Shown in pieces: positions 43,913 to 54,257 of a DNA stretch of 64,000 nt. Every line of letters starts with the position of its first letter. Within the stretch, counting starts at the first letter, position 1. The position numbers were made by a program, and so were the translations under genes. This stretch comes from Deltaproteobacteria bacterium (GTDB lineage Bacteria > Desulfobacterota > Desulfobacteria > Desulfobacterales > Desulfosarcinaceae). Under the pieces are notes generated by a model. That model searched no databases and was not told the DNA's origin. It saw only the letters and a program-made list of their open reading frames with translations. Location of the stretch: positions 30,769 to 94,768 of the forward strand of contig JAKALP010000021.1 in NCBI GenBank assembly GCA_021824175.1, written 5' to 3'.

Positions 43913-46001
43913 CTTGATTTTTTTCCTCTTCCAGGGCTGCTTTGAGGCTCAGCCGGATGCGGCCGTCCTGGGAAATTTCCAGCACCTTGACTTTGATAAC
44001 GTCTCCCTCGTTGACCACGTCGGTCACTTTGGCCACGCGGCGGTTGGCAAGCTGAGAGATATGCACAAGACCGTCTGTGCCGGGAGCCAGCTGCACAAAA
44101 GCGCCGAAGTCGGTGATTTTGACCACCTTGCCTTCATAAATGGCGCCCTCTTCAGGCTCCATGGCAATGGCCTTGATCTGCTCCACGGCCATTTGGCCTT
44201 CGGCCTCGTTGGTGGCGGCGATTTTGACCACGCCGCTGTCTTCGATCTCGATCTTGGTGTTGGTCTCGGACTGGATGGCGCGGATGATTTTGCCGCCCGG
44301 ACCGATGACATCGCGGATTTTGTCAGGATGAATTTTGATGGTGAAGATCTTGGGCGCATATTGGGAGATGTCGGCCCGGGGCTCGGCCAGTGCTTCAAGC
44401 ATCTTGCCCAGAATATGTAAGCGTCCAGCGCGGGCTTGCTCCAAAGCGCGTTGCATGATCTCCTTGGAGAGTTCCAAAATCTTGATATCCATCTGCAGGG
44501 CTGTGACCCCGTCTTTGGTACCCGTGACCTTGAAGTCCATATCGCCGGTGTGATCTTCGTCGCCCAGGATATCGGAAAGCACCACTACCTGATCGCCTTC
44601 TTTGACCAGGCCCATGGCAATGCCGGACACTGGCCACTTAATCGGGACACCACCATCCATCAGAGCCAAAGTGCCGGCGCAGACCGTGCCCATGGAAGAA
44701 GAGCCGTTGGATTCCAGTACTTCGGAAACCAAACGAATGGTGTAGTCAAATTTTTCCTTATCGGGCAATACACTTTCCAAGGCCCGGGTGGAAAGTCCGC
44801 CATGGCCGATATCGCGGCGGCTGGGCGCGCCGAGGCGCTTAACTTCGCCCACTGAATAGGGCGGGAAGTTGTAGTGCAGCATGAACTGCCGGGACTCTTC
44901 GCCGCTGAGGGTTTCCACGCGTTGCTCATCCTGGCCCGATCCCAAAGTGAGCACACCCAATACCTGCGTTTCACCCCGGGTAAAAAGAGCGCTGCCGTGG
45001 GGCCGGGGAAGAATTCCCACTTCGCAGGTAATGGGCCGGATTTCATCAAACTTGCGTCCGTCGATGCGGCGACCTTCTTTGAGAATCATCTCTCGACACA
45101 CTTTTTTCTGAATATCGCCGAGAATTTCCAGCACCTCTTCCTTGCGCTCGGCATAGGCTTCGCCCAAGGCTTCGACTACTTCTGCTTTGATAGCGCGCAG
45201 GGTACTGTAACGGGCCATCTTTTCAGGAATGATGACGGCTTGGCGGATGCGCTCCTGGGCCATGGCGGCCAGTTGGCCGGCCAGCGCCTCATCCTTGGCA
45301 GGCGGTTCAAACACTCTTTTGGTTTTGCCCAGAGCAGCCTGCAACTGCTCCTGGATCTCAATGAGGGGTTGCAAGGCACGGTGGCCGAAGAAAATCGCCT
45401 CCAGCATGTCGGCTTCGGAAACCACCTGGGCGCCGCCCTCCACCATGACCACGCCGGTTTTGGAACCGGCCACAATCAGGTTGAGGTCCGAGGCCTGGCT
45501 TTGACTGAGGGTGGGATTGGCGATCAGCTGTCCATCCACGCGCCCCACGCGCACGCAGGCAATGGGGCCGGCAAAGGGGATATCGGAAATGGTCAGGGCC
45601 GCGGAGGCGCCTACCACCGCGAGCACGTCTGGATCGTTTTCCTGATCCATGGAGAGCACCGTGGCAATGACTTGAGTTTCACAGCGCCACTTCTTCGGAA
45701 ACAGCGGCCGGATGGGCCGGTCGATCAAGCGGGAGGTCAGAATCTCCTTTTCGCTGGGCCGGCCGATTTCACGGCGGAAGTAGTTGCCGGGAATGCGACC
45801 GGCGGCATAAATCTTTTCCTGATATTCCACCGAAAGGGGCAAAAAATCGGCGGGTCGGTCTTCGAGGGCCGCCACGGCCGTTACCAGCACAATGGTGTCG
45901 CCATATTGGACGATCACCGCGCCATTGGCTTGTTTGGCGGCCTTGCCCGATTGAATGGTCAGGGTCTTGCCCCCTACTTCGGCTTTTACGGTTGTCTGCA
46001 T
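43887..46001 (-). CDS. pnp: Polynucleotide phosphorylase
   Basis: 3'-5' phosphorolytic exoribonuclease of the degradosome; also adds heteropolymer tails. The 704-residue protein has two RNase PH cores (about 1-230 and 310-540; the second with [15 protein letters not shown] and FTRGETQ), a KH domain (about 545-615, [16 protein letters not shown]) and an S1 domain (about 617-690, [17 protein letters not shown]). Length is normal. ATG 46001 with AGGAGA upstream. A strong hairpin at 46102-46138 in the rpsO-pnp gap is a candidate processing site. Confidence 0.97.
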   Translation of the reverse strand: MQTTVKAEVGGKTLTIQSGKAAKQANGAVIVQYGDTIVLVTAVAALEDRPADFLPLSVEYQEKIYAAGRIPGNYFRREIGRPSEKEILTSRLIDRPIRPLFPKKWRCETQVIATVLSMDQENDPDVLAVVGASAALTISDIPFAGPIACVRVGRVDGQLIANPTLSQSQASDLNLIVAGSKTGVVMVEGGAQVVSEADMLEAIFFGHRALQPLIEIQEQLQAALGKTKRVFEPPAKDEALAGQLAAMAQERIRQAVIIPEKMARYSTLRAIKAEVVEALGEAYAERKEEVLEILGDIQKKVCREMILKEGRRIDGRKFDEIRPITCEVGILPRPHGSALFTRGETQVLGVLTLGSGQDEQRVETLSGEESRQFMLHYNFPPYSVGEVKRLGAPSRRDIGHGGLSTRALESVLPDKEKFDYTIRLVSEVLESNGSSSMGTVCAGTLALMDGGVPIKWPVSGIAMGLVKEGDQVVVLSDILGDEDHTGDMDFKVTGTKDGVTALQMDIKILELSKEIMQRALEQARAGRLHILGKMLEALAEPRADISQYAPKIFTIKIHPDKIRDVIGPGGKIIRAIQSETNTKIEIEDSGVVKIAATNEAEGQMAVEQIKAIAMEPEEGAIYEGKVVKITDFGAFVQLAPGTDGLVHISQLANRRVAKVTDVVNEGDVIKVKVLEISQDGRIRLSLKAALEEEKNQGGSKNDAP

Positions 46002-46101
46002 TTACTTTCTCCTCATTCTAATGCGGCCTTATAAGCATGGTATCCGCTGCATACCGGCTGCCGGGTATCCAGATAATTTACGGCAATGCCAGGGCAGCAA
46101 A

Positions 46102-46138
46102 GACCGGTCCAACGCGTAAATCGCGTTGAATACCGGTC
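46102..46138 (-). other. Stable hairpin in the rpsO-pnp intergenic leader
   Basis: GACCGGT (46102-46108) pairs with ACCGGTC (46132-46138); inside it AACGCG (46111-46116) pairs with CGCGTT (46122-46127) with loop TAAAT. This makes an imperfect 13-base-pair stem with two internal loops and no T run. In enteric bacteria the same gap carries an RNase III-cleaved hairpin through which PNPase represses its own synthesis. Similarity of place suggests an analogous element here; sequence is not conserved. Confidence 0.55.
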
Positions 46139-46172
46139 GCAGGCCGCAGGCGTCAACCGCTGATCAGAGGGA

Positions 46173-46442
46173 TTATCGGCGGAGGCCTAAATTATCAATG
46201 ATGGTACGATAGCGCTGGATGTCGTTGTTGCGGACATAGTTGAGCAGCCGCCGCCGTCGCCCGACCAGCATCAATAGCCCGCGACGCGAATGGTGGTCCT
46301 TCTGGTGAACCTTCAAATGCTCGGTAAGATATTGAATACGATGGGTAAGCAGGCCGATTTGAACTTCCGGGCTACCAGTATCGCTGTCATGCAATTTAAA
46401 CTGATCGATCAATCCCTTTTTGTCTTGCGTCGTTAAAACCAC
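46173..46442 (-). CDS. rpsO: Ribosomal protein S15
   Basis: An 89-residue 30S protein that binds 16S rRNA centrally. It has the expected [31 protein letters not shown] (here [25 protein letters not shown]) and C-terminal [15 protein letters not shown] 46442 with AGGAGG upstream. Lies 171 bases upstream of pnp. Confidence 0.98.
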   Translation of the reverse strand: MVLTTQDKKGLIDQFKLHDSDTGSPEVQIGLLTHRIQYLTEHLKVHQKDHHSRRGLLMLVGRRRRLLNYVRNNDIQRYRTIIDNLGLRR

Positions 46443-46499
46443 TTTGCCATTCCTCCTTTTATGCTTCGGCGAAAATTTATTTTCGTGTTTTGCTATGAA

Positions 46500-47423
46500 T
46501 CAATTAAAAACACAACAATAATTATAATTGACCCCGTCGGGCGACCGTTGCAATACGGCTCGCAACCGGTTTTGGCCATCCACCACCTTGATGAACCCTT
46601 CGTGTTGACCCGGACCGCCCGCCGTCAAGTCTTGCTCCGGAACCATGCCGACATCCAGGCGTTGGCCATGGGCCAGGCGCTGCAATATGCGTTCGTCTGC
46701 TTCAAATATCGGCATACCACGCAAGGCGGCGGCCATGGGAATCACGGCTTTGTCGGCTGATCTGCTTTGATCCGCTCCTTGGGCTTCCTCCAGGGACAAG
46801 GCCTCGTCGATACCAAAGCCACAACTGGCGGTTCGGCGCAGTTCAGCCAAATGACCGCCGCATCCGATCACGCGCCCAATATCGGCGCACAGCACACGCA
46901 CGTAAGTGCCGGCGGAACAGCGCATCTCAAAACGCACCTCCGGCAGGGCCACGGCTTTGATGCGCAGGGCCGAAATGGTGATCGGCCTTGGGGCTTTTTG
47001 CACCGGCTGCCCCTTGCGCGCCAACTTATACAGTGGCGTGCCCTGGTGCTTGAGGGCGGAATAAACCGGCGGCGCCTGCATTTGGGGGCCGACAAACCGG
47101 TTGAACACCTCGGCCAGCGCTTGGTCCGAAAGCTCTGGTACTGAATCCTGGGATACCACTTGACCGGTGATATCCAGTGTATCGGTGGTGATTCCCAGCC
47201 GCAACACGGCGTCGTACTGCTTTTCGCCGTGTAAAAAAAAACGCGCCAAACGGGTGGCTTGTCCGACACAACATACCAGCACGCCGGTGGCGAAGGGATC
47301 CAACGTACCAGCATGCCCCACTTTGGCCACGCCCAATGCCCTTTTAACCCCAGCCACGGCTTTGGCCGAGGTGATGCCCGCCGGTTTATCTAAAACTATG
47401 ACGCCGTTTAGCTCTGTGCGCAT
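46500..47423 (-). CDS. truB: tRNA pseudouridine-55 synthase
   Basis: Converts U55 of tRNA to pseudouridine in the T loop. The 307-residue protein has the catalytic Asp in KVGHAGTLDPFATGVL and the family motifs GVIVLDKPAGITS, YDAVLRLGITTDTLD and CSAGTYVRVL. The C-terminal 60 residues form a PUA-like extension. The start overlaps the nrnA stop by 16 bases. Confidence 0.95.
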   Translation of the reverse strand: MRTELNGVIVLDKPAGITSAKAVAGVKRALGVAKVGHAGTLDPFATGVLVCCVGQATRLARFFLHGEKQYDAVLRLGITTDTLDITGQVVSQDSVPELSDQALAEVFNRFVGPQMQAPPVYSALKHQGTPLYKLARKGQPVQKAPRPITISALRIKAVALPEVRFEMRCSAGTYVRVLCADIGRVIGCGGHLAELRRTASCGFGIDEALSLEEAQGADQSRSADKAVIPMAAALRGMPIFEADERILQRLAHGQRLDVGMVPEQDLTAGGPGQHEGFIKVVDGQNRLRAVLQRSPDGVNYNYCCVFN

Positions 47424-48400
47424 ACGCCGTCAAAGGTGTCCGCCAGCGCCATGAGCTGCGCCTTGAGTTCGGTCAAGGTGGATTCGATGGTAAAGCCCGA
47501 AGCCCCGGCATGGCCGCCGCCGCCAAAGCGGGCGGCAATGGCCGCCACGTCCACCGACCCATCGGAACGCAAGCTGACGTGAAAGTGACGGCGTCCTCTG
47601 GAGACGCCGCCATTGAGACAAAGCTCATGAATCAGGGCTGCCACCCGGACATCCTGGATGCGGCGGGCATAATTGATGATGCCGTCGATATCTTCGGCCT
47701 GGGTGCGGGTTTCACGCAGCATCCGCTGGGTCAGGGTCATCATGGACAGTCGCCCGTTGGACGAAATCTCCAGAGAGTCCAAGGCCAGGTTGAGCAGTTT
47801 GATGCGCCCCAGCGAATAGGTGCCATACACGCGTTGGGCTACGGCATAGGCATCCACGCCGTTATCGATCATCTCGGCGCAAATCGCAAAGGCGGAACGA
47901 TTAGTATTGGAAAAACGAAATGAGCCCGTATCGGTCAAGATACCGGTATAGATGGCCGTGGCGATGGTTTGATCGATCTGCACAGGCAGCGCCTTGAGCA
48001 GCCGGAAGATGATTTCTGAGGTGGCGCAGGCATCCACATCAATCAACTGCATGTGGCCAAAACGGGTGTTGGTCACATGGTGATCAATGTTGATGACCAA
48101 CGGCATCTGTCCAATGGTCTGCGCCAGGGTGCCGACCCGTTCAATATCACCGCAGTCCAACACAATGGCCACATCAAAGGTCGATTCGGGCGTCACTTTC
48201 TGCTGAATCACCGCCATTGACGGCAAAAACCGGTAAACCGCGGGGATGACACTCTCATTATAAAGCTGTACGTCCTTTCCCATGGCTTTGAGGGCCAAAC
48301 CCATGGCTAATAGCGCTCCCACGGCATCACCATCCGGATGGGTGTGGGACACCACCAAAAAACGATGTTTTTGCTTTAATTTTTCAATGATCTTCTTCAT
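47408..48400 (-). CDS. nrnA: Bifunctional oligoribonuclease / pAp phosphatase NrnA (DHH family)
   Basis: A 330-residue DHH/DHHA1 phosphoesterase that removes nucleotides from short RNA (nanoRNA) and hydrolyses pAp. The active site has SHTHPDGDAVGAL (motif I), CGDIER, and the DHH motif NIDHHVTN. DHHA1 at the end has GGGGHAGASGF. Overlaps rbfA by 17 bases. The place between rbfA and truB is common in bacteria outside Enterobacteriaceae. Confidence 0.93.
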   Translation of the reverse strand: MKKIIEKLKQKHRFLVVSHTHPDGDAVGALLAMGLALKAMGKDVQLYNESVIPAVYRFLPSMAVIQQKVTPESTFDVAIVLDCGDIERVGTLAQTIGQMPLVINIDHHVTNTRFGHMQLIDVDACATSEIIFRLLKALPVQIDQTIATAIYTGILTDTGSFRFSNTNRSAFAICAEMIDNGVDAYAVAQRVYGTYSLGRIKLLNLALDSLEISSNGRLSMMTLTQRMLRETRTQAEDIDGIINYARRIQDVRVAALIHELCLNGGVSRGRRHFHVSLRSDGSVDVAAIAARFGGGGHAGASGFTIESTLTELKAQLMALADTFDGVCAQS

Positions 48401-48746
48401 CTCTTTGCTTTACCGTTTTTAACAACTCCTCGATCCGGGCCCCATAATCGATGGAAGCATCATAGTAAAAACGAAGGTCGGGCATATACCTTAAACCCAA
48501 ACGCTGGGCAAGTTCCCGTTTAATAAACCCGTGTGCCTGTTCAAACCCTTCCTTTGCTTCTTGATGGCCTTTCTCCCCGCCCGGCGCGCTGAAATAGATC
48601 TTGGCCAGACGCAGGTCACCAGTGACCTTCACACCAGTAATGACCGCGCCCGTAAGGCGTGGATCACTGATCTGCCGCAGCAGCAGTTCAGCCAGGGTCT
48701 GTTTGATTAGACCGCCCACGCGGTCGGCTCGAGAAAAAGGTCGCAT
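48384..48746 (-). CDS. rbfA: Ribosome-binding factor A
   Basis: A 120-residue KH-fold factor needed for late maturation of the 30S subunit (16S 5' end). The motifs RADRVGGLIKQTLAELLLRQISDPRL and TGVKVTGDLRLAKIYFS are typical, with the C-terminal PDLRFYYDASIDYGARIEELL. ATG 48746 is supported by the family start. Confidence 0.95.
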   Translation of the reverse strand: MRPFSRADRVGGLIKQTLAELLLRQISDPRLTGAVITGVKVTGDLRLAKIYFSAPGGEKGHQEAKEGFEQAHGFIKRELAQRLGLRYMPDLRFYYDASIDYGARIEELLKTVKQRDEEDH

Positions 48747-48812
48747 GTTCTACCGTAGCTCTGACCAATCCACTGGGATGGTTGAACCAGCACTCCTTTA
48801 CGCTATTTGGAG

Positions 48813-48930
48813 AGTTTTAAGTTTAAAGTGTTAAGTTTAAAGTTGAGGTATTTTGTCATTTTAGAATTTGCCTCTTCACTCTCCCTGGAAATTTCAAATG
48901 GTAATCTTCCTTAACTTTAAACTTAAAACT
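48813..48930. repeat. Long inverted repeat flanking the rbfA-DUF503 gap
   Basis: AGTTTTAAGTTTAAAGT (48813-48829) has its exact reverse complement at 48914-48930. A further direct copy (TTAAGTTTAAAGTT, 48831-48844) can also pair with the right arm. The arms are 17 bases, 84 apart. AT-only stem, no T run; function unknown. It may be an intergenic repeat of this genome. Confidence 0.6.
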
Positions 48931-48935
48931 TTCCC

Positions 48936-49223
48936 CTACATATGAACTATCTCCGTCTCCGTATCGATCATCTCGGCCAGCCCCAACTCTTCGACGAAGT
49001 TGATGATCTTGTCCATTTTGGCGTTGATCACCTGATGATCGGAGCCTGCCAAGGCAAACCCGATCTGGGCCCGCTGATGGATATCGTTGGCTCCGGTTTC
49101 AGCCACCGACGCATTGAAGTTGTTGCGGATTTGGTTGATGATGGTCTTGATAATGCCGCGTTTGGTTTTCAGCGAATGGCAGTCGTGAATTCGAAACGTC
49201 AACACTCCGTATCCCACCACCAT
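48936..49223 (-). CDS. DUF503 (YlxP) family protein
   Basis: A 95-residue protein matching the YlxP/DUF503 family: MVVGYGVLTFRIHDCHSLKTKRGIIKTIINQIRNNFN and QRAQIGFALAGSD. The family sits between infB and rbfA in many bacteria and is linked to 30S biogenesis by position. The ATG at 49223 matches the family start; a further ATG at 49253 has no better ribosome site. Function is unknown. Confidence 0.85.
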   Translation of the reverse strand: MVVGYGVLTFRIHDCHSLKTKRGIIKTIINQIRNNFNASVAETGANDIHQRAQIGFALAGSDHQVINAKMDKIINFVEELGLAEMIDTETEIVHM

Positions 49224-49359
49224 GTGGGCTTCGGCCGATGATCTTTTTCCCATGTGCAATTCGATTGGTTGAATGGTCTAAAAATTAAAATCATCGATTG
49301 ATCGACTTCCGGCGTTTCTTGAATGGCAACGCCAGTCTTGGCAGTTCGTGCCCCATTAC

Positions 49360-49388
49360 GGATCAACTCATCAACAATTCAACATCCA
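49360..49388 (-). repeat. Octamer GTTGANNN repeat after infB
   Basis: On the minus strand the units GTTGAATT, GTTGATGA and GTTGATCC run in phase with an eight-base period immediately after the infB stop (49391-49393). This is the second copy of the array seen at dut. Both lie directly downstream of a stop codon on the minus strand. Confidence 0.5.
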
Positions 49389-49390
49389 AA

Positions 49391-52093
49391 CTACTCCATC
49401 TCAGGTTTAATTTCCTCCATAAAGTAACTCTCGATCACATCGCCGACCTTGATATCATTAAAATTTTCAAGCGCGATACCGCACTCATAACCGGCCTGAA
49501 CTTCCCGGGCGTCATCCTTGTAGCGCCGCAGCGAAGTGTTTTTGCCATCGTAAATAATGATGCCATCCCGCAGCAAACGCGTTAAAGCACCGCGCTCGAT
49601 CTTGCCTTCGGTCACATAGCAGCCGGCAATGGTGCCCACCTTGGGCACATGGAAGGTCTCGCGCACTTCGGCCCGGCCCAGGGAGCGCTCCTCGAAGGTG
49701 GATTTCATCAAGCCCACGATGGCATCTTTAACTTCCTGGATCACATTATAGATGATGTTGTGATAACGAATATCCACATGCTCTTCATTGGCCATCTCCT
49801 GAACTTTCGTTTGGGGCCGCACGTTAAAGCCGATGATGATGGCATTGGAAACAGCGGCCAATGAAATATCCGATTCGGTGATGGTGCCGGTGGCCGAATG
49901 GATGATATTGATATTGACTTCTTCATTGGAGAGTTTGAGCAGCGAATCGCGAATGGCTTCCATGGAGCCGTCCACGTCGGTCTTGATGATCAGGTTGAGG
50001 TCCTTGATCTCGCCCTGCTTCATGCGCTCGAACAGTTTGTCCAGGCTCAGGCGGCTGGTCTTGGCCAACTCCTTGGACCGCTGCTTCTGAATGCGGTGCT
50101 GGCTGACCTGCTTGGCATCTTTTTCATCCTTGAGCGCCACCATCTCGTCACCGGCCATGGGTACGCCGGACAAACCGATGATCTCCACCGGATGGGAGGG
50201 GCCGGCCTGTTCCACCTTTTGACCGTAGTCATTGAGCAGCGCGCGTACTTTACCATGATGCACGCCGCACACCACGGCATCACCGGTTTTTAGGGTACCT
50301 TCCTTCACCAGCACGGTGGCCACCGGACCGCGGCCGGAATCGAGTTTGGCTTCCACCACGTGACCTGTAGCCAGCTTATTGGGATTAGCCTTGAGCTCCA
50401 GCACTTCGGCCTGGAGCAGAATCATCTCCAGCAGATCGTCAATGCCGATTTGCTGCTTGGCGGAGACCTTGACGAAGATGGTGTCGCCGCCCCAATCTTC
50501 GGAAGTCACGCCCACTTCGGCCAATTGACGCTGAATGCGCTCCACGTTGGCGGTGGGCTTGTCGATCTTGTTGACCGCCACGATCATGGGCACTTTAGCG
50601 GCCTTGGCATGATTTATAGCTTCAATGGTCTGAGGCATAACGCCATCGTCAGCCGCCACCACCAGAATAACAATGTCGGTGATATGCGCGCCGCGTGATC
50701 GCATAGCGGAAAAGGCCTCGTGGCCAGGAGTATCGAGGAAGGCGATATCGCCCTTTTCTGTGGAGACCAGATAGGCGCCGATGTGCTGGGTAATACCGCC
50801 GGCTTCACCGGCGGTGACGCGGGATTTGCGAATGACGTCCAGCAGCGAGGTCTTGCCATGATCGACGTGGCCCATGATGGTGACCACCGGGGGCCGGTGC
50901 AGCAGCTGCTCGGGCGCGTCCACAGGCGCGGTCTGCAGAAGGCTCTCCTCTTCAAAAGCGGCTTTTTCCACTTCGTAACCGAATTCGGAGGCCACCAATA
51001 CCGCCGTATCATAATCGATGGTCTGATTGACCGTGACCATCACGCCCATGGCCATGAGCTTGGCGATCATATCGCCCGCCTTGATACCCATGCGTTTGCC
51101 CAGTTCGGAAAGAATAATAGTCTCATCGATGCGGACGCGGCGTTTTATTGCCTTTGCGGTAGTAATTTGTGTCTTCTGGGCAATGGGCACCACTTTAACT
51201 TTGGCCCCCTTGCGTCCTTTGCGAGGCCGGACGCGGTCGTAGAGATCGGCCCCCTCAACCACCTCTTTCTTTCTAAAGGCGCTTTTCTTCTTCAGGAATT
51301 TGCGATCCGGCAAAAGCTCATCTTCAACCTCATCCTTTTTCTTGCCCTTCTTTTTGCCGCGCTCTGGTTTGTCTGATTTGGGTGCGGCGGGAGCAGGCAC
51401 CGGCGCCGTCTCAATGGCCGGCGTTGCTTCTACAATGACTTCTGCTTCCGGTTCAGGCGTGGGAGCCACGGGCCGTTCAGGTAATTTAATGATCTTGGCC
51501 GCCGTCTCTTTTTTCTTCTTTTTCACCTTGGCCGGAGCCTTGTCTTTTGCGGCTTCATCGACGATCTGGGGTGGAGTCTTGTCCACGGCCTCAACGGTCG
51601 GGGCCTCTTTGGCCTCGGGGGGAGTTTGCTCTGCTTCGGCTTCAACGCTTTCGGGCGTCTCTGCTTCCGGTTCTGCCTCCACAGGTGTTTCTATACTCAC
51701 CGGAGCTGGTTCGGCCGATACAATTTGTTCTACCTTTTGTGCTGGGAGCTCAACGGCCGGGGGCACGACCTTTGCGGGGGCTTCCTCCACGGCGGCTTGG
51801 GCCTCCGGCAGGGATTCGCCGGCCTCCTGGACCACCTCAGCCTCTTCTTCGGGTGCTTCTTCCGAAATTTTACGGCGCCGACGAATGACCGTGGGGCGGA
51901 CCCGTTTTTCTTCTCGATCCGGCTCAGGACCGCCCTGGATAAAATGGCGAATTTTTGCTTCATCGCCGTCATCCAAAGCGCTCATATGTGAATTAAGTCC
52001 CAGATCAAGGGAGCTGATGGCATCCAGCAGCGCCTTATTGGTCATGTTGAGCTCACGAGCCAGCTCGTATACTCTTTTCTTGGGTTGTATCAT
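49391..52093 (-). CDS. infB: Translation initiation factor IF-2
   Basis: GTPase that places fMet-tRNA on the 30S subunit. The 900-residue protein has the N-terminal IF2_N domain ([22 protein letters not shown]), a long acidic Glu/Ala/Pro-rich spacer (about 70-270) with basic Lys-rich patches, a second IF2_N domain, then the G domain with [17 protein letters not shown] and NKID, and C-terminal domains II-IV. Length is normal for proteobacteria. GTG/ATG start taken at 52093 (M1 of the IF2_N domain). Confidence 0.97.
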   Translation of the reverse strand: MIQPKKRVYELARELNMTNKALLDAISSLDLGLNSHMSALDDGDEAKIRHFIQGGPEPDREEKRVRPTVIRRRRKISEEAPEEEAEVVQEAGESLPEAQAAVEEAPAKVVPPAVELPAQKVEQIVSAEPAPVSIETPVEAEPEAETPESVEAEAEQTPPEAKEAPTVEAVDKTPPQIVDEAAKDKAPAKVKKKKKETAAKIIKLPERPVAPTPEPEAEVIVEATPAIETAPVPAPAAPKSDKPERGKKKGKKKDEVEDELLPDRKFLKKKSAFRKKEVVEGADLYDRVRPRKGRKGAKVKVVPIAQKTQITTAKAIKRRVRIDETIILSELGKRMGIKAGDMIAKLMAMGVMVTVNQTIDYDTAVLVASEFGYEVEKAAFEEESLLQTAPVDAPEQLLHRPPVVTIMGHVDHGKTSLLDVIRKSRVTAGEAGGITQHIGAYLVSTEKGDIAFLDTPGHEAFSAMRSRGAHITDIVILVVAADDGVMPQTIEAINHAKAAKVPMIVAVNKIDKPTANVERIQRQLAEVGVTSEDWGGDTIFVKVSAKQQIGIDDLLEMILLQAEVLELKANPNKLATGHVVEAKLDSGRGPVATVLVKEGTLKTGDAVVCGVHHGKVRALLNDYGQKVEQAGPSHPVEIIGLSGVPMAGDEMVALKDEKDAKQVSQHRIQKQRSKELAKTSRLSLDKLFERMKQGEIKDLNLIIKTDVDGSMEAIRDSLLKLSNEEVNINIIHSATGTITESDISLAAVSNAIIIGFNVRPQTKVQEMANEEHVDIRYHNIIYNVIQEVKDAIVGLMKSTFEERSLGRAEVRETFHVPKVGTIAGCYVTEGKIERGALTRLLRDGIIIYDGKNTSLRRYKDDAREVQAGYECGIALENFNDIKVGDVIESYFMEEIKPEME

Positions 52094-52175
52094 CCATCCC
52101 CCTTAGCATGAGATGTTTTCTGCACTGCTTGGCACCTGCTTCTGCGTTTGCCACGGGTTCGCCCCAGGGCAGAAT

Positions 52176-53564
52176 TCAAGTCGCATCCGAACTCTCCGGC
52201 GCCGCATCCTGGGCAGTATCTGTTGCATTATCCACGATTTCCGCGTTGTCCGATCCCTCTACGGCTTTATCATCGGCCTGCGCTTTGGCTTTTTCTTTTT
52301 GCTTGGCTGCGGCAGCCTTGACTTTAAGCATCTCCACAGCGGCGCGGGCATGTTGAATCAATTCATTGGCCTTAGCTTCATCGATTGTCTTGATCTGCAT
52401 CAAATCTTCGCTGTCGGCATTGGCCACCTCTTCGGCGGAATGAAATCCCTTTTCAAAAAGCAGGTCCACCATTTTTGGCTCCAATCCTTCGATTTGAGAC
52501 AGCGAATCATAACCGTTTTGCATGGTCTGATTGTACTGGCTCTCACTGTTGACATCCAGGTGCCACCCCGTGAGTCGCGAAGCCAGACGTACATTTTGCC
52601 CCCGTTTGCCGATGGCCACGGAAAGAAAGTCATCGGGGACGATGACTTCCATGGAGCGACCCTCTTCATCGATGATGACCCGAGCGATCTCCGCCGGTGC
52701 CAGAGCATTGCACACATATTTGGCCGCATCCACATGCCAGGGAATGATATCAATCTTCTCGCCGCGCAGCTCCTGCACCACGTTCTGCACCCGACTGCCC
52801 TTCATGCCCACGCAAGCGCCCACGGGATCGATATCCGATTCCGTGGAAGATACGGCGATTTTGGCGCGGCTACCCGGCTCGCGCGCGCATCCCTTGATAT
52901 CCACGATACCTTCTGCGATTTCGGGGACTTCGGTTTTGAAGAGCATTACCAAGAAATCGGGATGAGTGCGGGAGAGCACAATCTGAGGTCCCCGGCTTTC
53001 ATACAAGACATCCAAAATCAAGGCCCGGATGCGATCGCCGCGGCGATAACTTTCACGAGGCACTTGTTCCCGAACCGGCAATACCGCCTCGGTAGCGCCC
53101 AGGTTCACAACAATATCTCCGCGGTCAAAACGCTGCACGATGCCGTTGATGATCTCCCCTTTGCGATCGATGTAATTGGAGTACACGGCATCGCGCTCGG
53201 CATCTTTTAGTTTTTGAATAATGACTTGCTTGGCCGATTGGGCCGCGATACGGCCAAAAGTGGCGGCATCCATCTTGGTGCCCAGACTGTCGCCCACTTC
53301 GCACTCCGGATCGAGCTTGCGCCCTTCCTTAAGCGTGATTTGCAGATCGGGCTCTTCGATGGTTTCTACTACTTCCTTGAACTGGAAGATTTCGATTTCA
53401 CCGGTTTCGTCATTGAAATTGGCCTCAATATCGATTTTGGCGCCATATCGCTTGCGCGCGGCGGATCGTAGTGCTTCCTCCAAGGCCTGGATCAAAATTT
53501 TGCGATCGATCCCCTTGTCACGGCTAACTTGTTCCACAACGCGTTTAATGTCGGACATCAACAT
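52176..53564 (-). CDS. nusA: Transcription termination/antitermination factor NusA
   Basis: Modulates pausing, termination and antitermination. The 462-residue protein has the NTD that binds RNA polymerase, S1 domain (about 135-200), KH1 and KH2 (about 205-345, with [18 protein letters not shown] and [12 protein letters not shown]). A single helix-hairpin-helix (about 365-415) precedes an acidic, Ala/Asp-rich tail; it lacks the two acidic repeats of the E. coli protein. ATG 53564 has GGAGAA upstream. Part of the rimP-nusA-infB unit. Confidence 0.96.
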   Translation of the reverse strand: MLMSDIKRVVEQVSRDKGIDRKILIQALEEALRSAARKRYGAKIDIEANFNDETGEIEIFQFKEVVETIEEPDLQITLKEGRKLDPECEVGDSLGTKMDAATFGRIAAQSAKQVIIQKLKDAERDAVYSNYIDRKGEIINGIVQRFDRGDIVVNLGATEAVLPVREQVPRESYRRGDRIRALILDVLYESRGPQIVLSRTHPDFLVMLFKTEVPEIAEGIVDIKGCAREPGSRAKIAVSSTESDIDPVGACVGMKGSRVQNVVQELRGEKIDIIPWHVDAAKYVCNALAPAEIARVIIDEEGRSMEVIVPDDFLSVAIGKRGQNVRLASRLTGWHLDVNSESQYNQTMQNGYDSLSQIEGLEPKMVDLLFEKGFHSAEEVANADSEDLMQIKTIDEAKANELIQHARAAVEMLKVKAAAAKQKEKAKAQADDKAVEGSDNAEIVDNATDTAQDAAPESSDAT

Positions 53565-53577
53565 GGGTTTTCTCCAT

Positions 53578-54078
53578 TTAGTTTATGAGGTGCGCCTTGA
53601 CGATATCGGTAAACGCAATGTCCATGGTCTGGTCGCTGACCACGAGACGCACTGACAGATTTTGAACTCCCTCCAAAGTACCGGTAAAATTCTTTCTGCC
53701 CTGTATCGGCTGGACGGTTCGCACTTTAATCCGGCGGCCGCGAAAGCGCTCAAAATCGCTCAACCTGCCCAAAGGCCGTTGGGCGCCGGGAGAAGAGACC
53801 TCCATGCGATAAGAAAGTTCCGTATCCAGGCCCACATCCAGAATATCTCCCAACTGACGGCTGATGTTGACGCAATCGTCCAGGGTAACGCCACCGGGCT
53901 TGTCCATATAAATTCGCAGCGTGCGCCCGGCCGGCTCGCGCTGGTACTCCACATGCACCAGCTCCATTCCTTCTCCCAGGCACAACGGCTCCGCCAATTG
54001 CCATACCCGGCCGACTATGGGATTGGTCGCCGAACCCACCACTGCCGGTATGCCGGGATTGTCTTGTAATTCCATCAT
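53578..54078 (-). CDS. rimP: Ribosome maturation factor RimP
   Basis: A 166-residue factor for 30S assembly. The N-terminal domain has LVHVEYQREPAGRTLRIYMDK and VTLDDCVNISRQLGDILD; the C-terminal SH3-like part has YRMEVSSPGAQRPLGRLSDFERFRGRRIKV. Start ATG 54078 (an ATG directly follows it) with GGAAGAA upstream. Only 16 bases separate the start from the terminator at 54095. Confidence 0.93.
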   Translation of the reverse strand: MMELQDNPGIPAVVGSATNPIVGRVWQLAEPLCLGEGMELVHVEYQREPAGRTLRIYMDKPGGVTLDDCVNISRQLGDILDVGLDTELSYRMEVSSPGAQRPLGRLSDFERFRGRRIKVRTVQPIQGRKNFTGTLEGVQNLSVRLVVSDQTMDIAFTDIVKAHLIN

Positions 54079-54094
54079 TGCCGTTTCTTCCAGC

Positions 54095-54123
54095 GAAAAA
54101 TAAAAACGGGCTTGTAGCCCGTT
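54095..54123 (-). terminator. Intrinsic terminator between tRNA-Gly and rimP
   Basis: AACGGGCT (54105-54112) and AGCCCGTT (54116-54123) are exact complements with a three-base loop. On the minus strand the stem is followed by TTTTTATTTTT (complement of 54095-54106). It lies between the tRNA gene and rimP, only 16 bases before the rimP start. It either ends the tRNA transcript or serves as an attenuator in the rimP leader. Confidence 0.78.
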
Positions 54124-54257
54124 CCCCTGGAAAATTGATCGTTACCGACCTGGATACGCGTATCCGCTATTTGGAACCCATCATCTGAATCACACGATCG
54201 TAACCGCTCAGTTTCTGCTTTTCCAGTTCGGTTCAGATGAAATACCGGACTTAATGG

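Noticed and set aside
44874..46034. A 386-codon open frame antisense to pnp
   Set aside because: It lies entirely opposite an intact pnp reading frame in GC-rich sequence, has no ribosome site and no recognisable domain; a codon-composition shadow.
54152..54165. Palindrome GGATACGCGTATCC in the tRNA-rimP gap
   Set aside because: A 14-bp palindrome can arise by chance in 64 kb and has no second copy nearby; no regulator is suggested.
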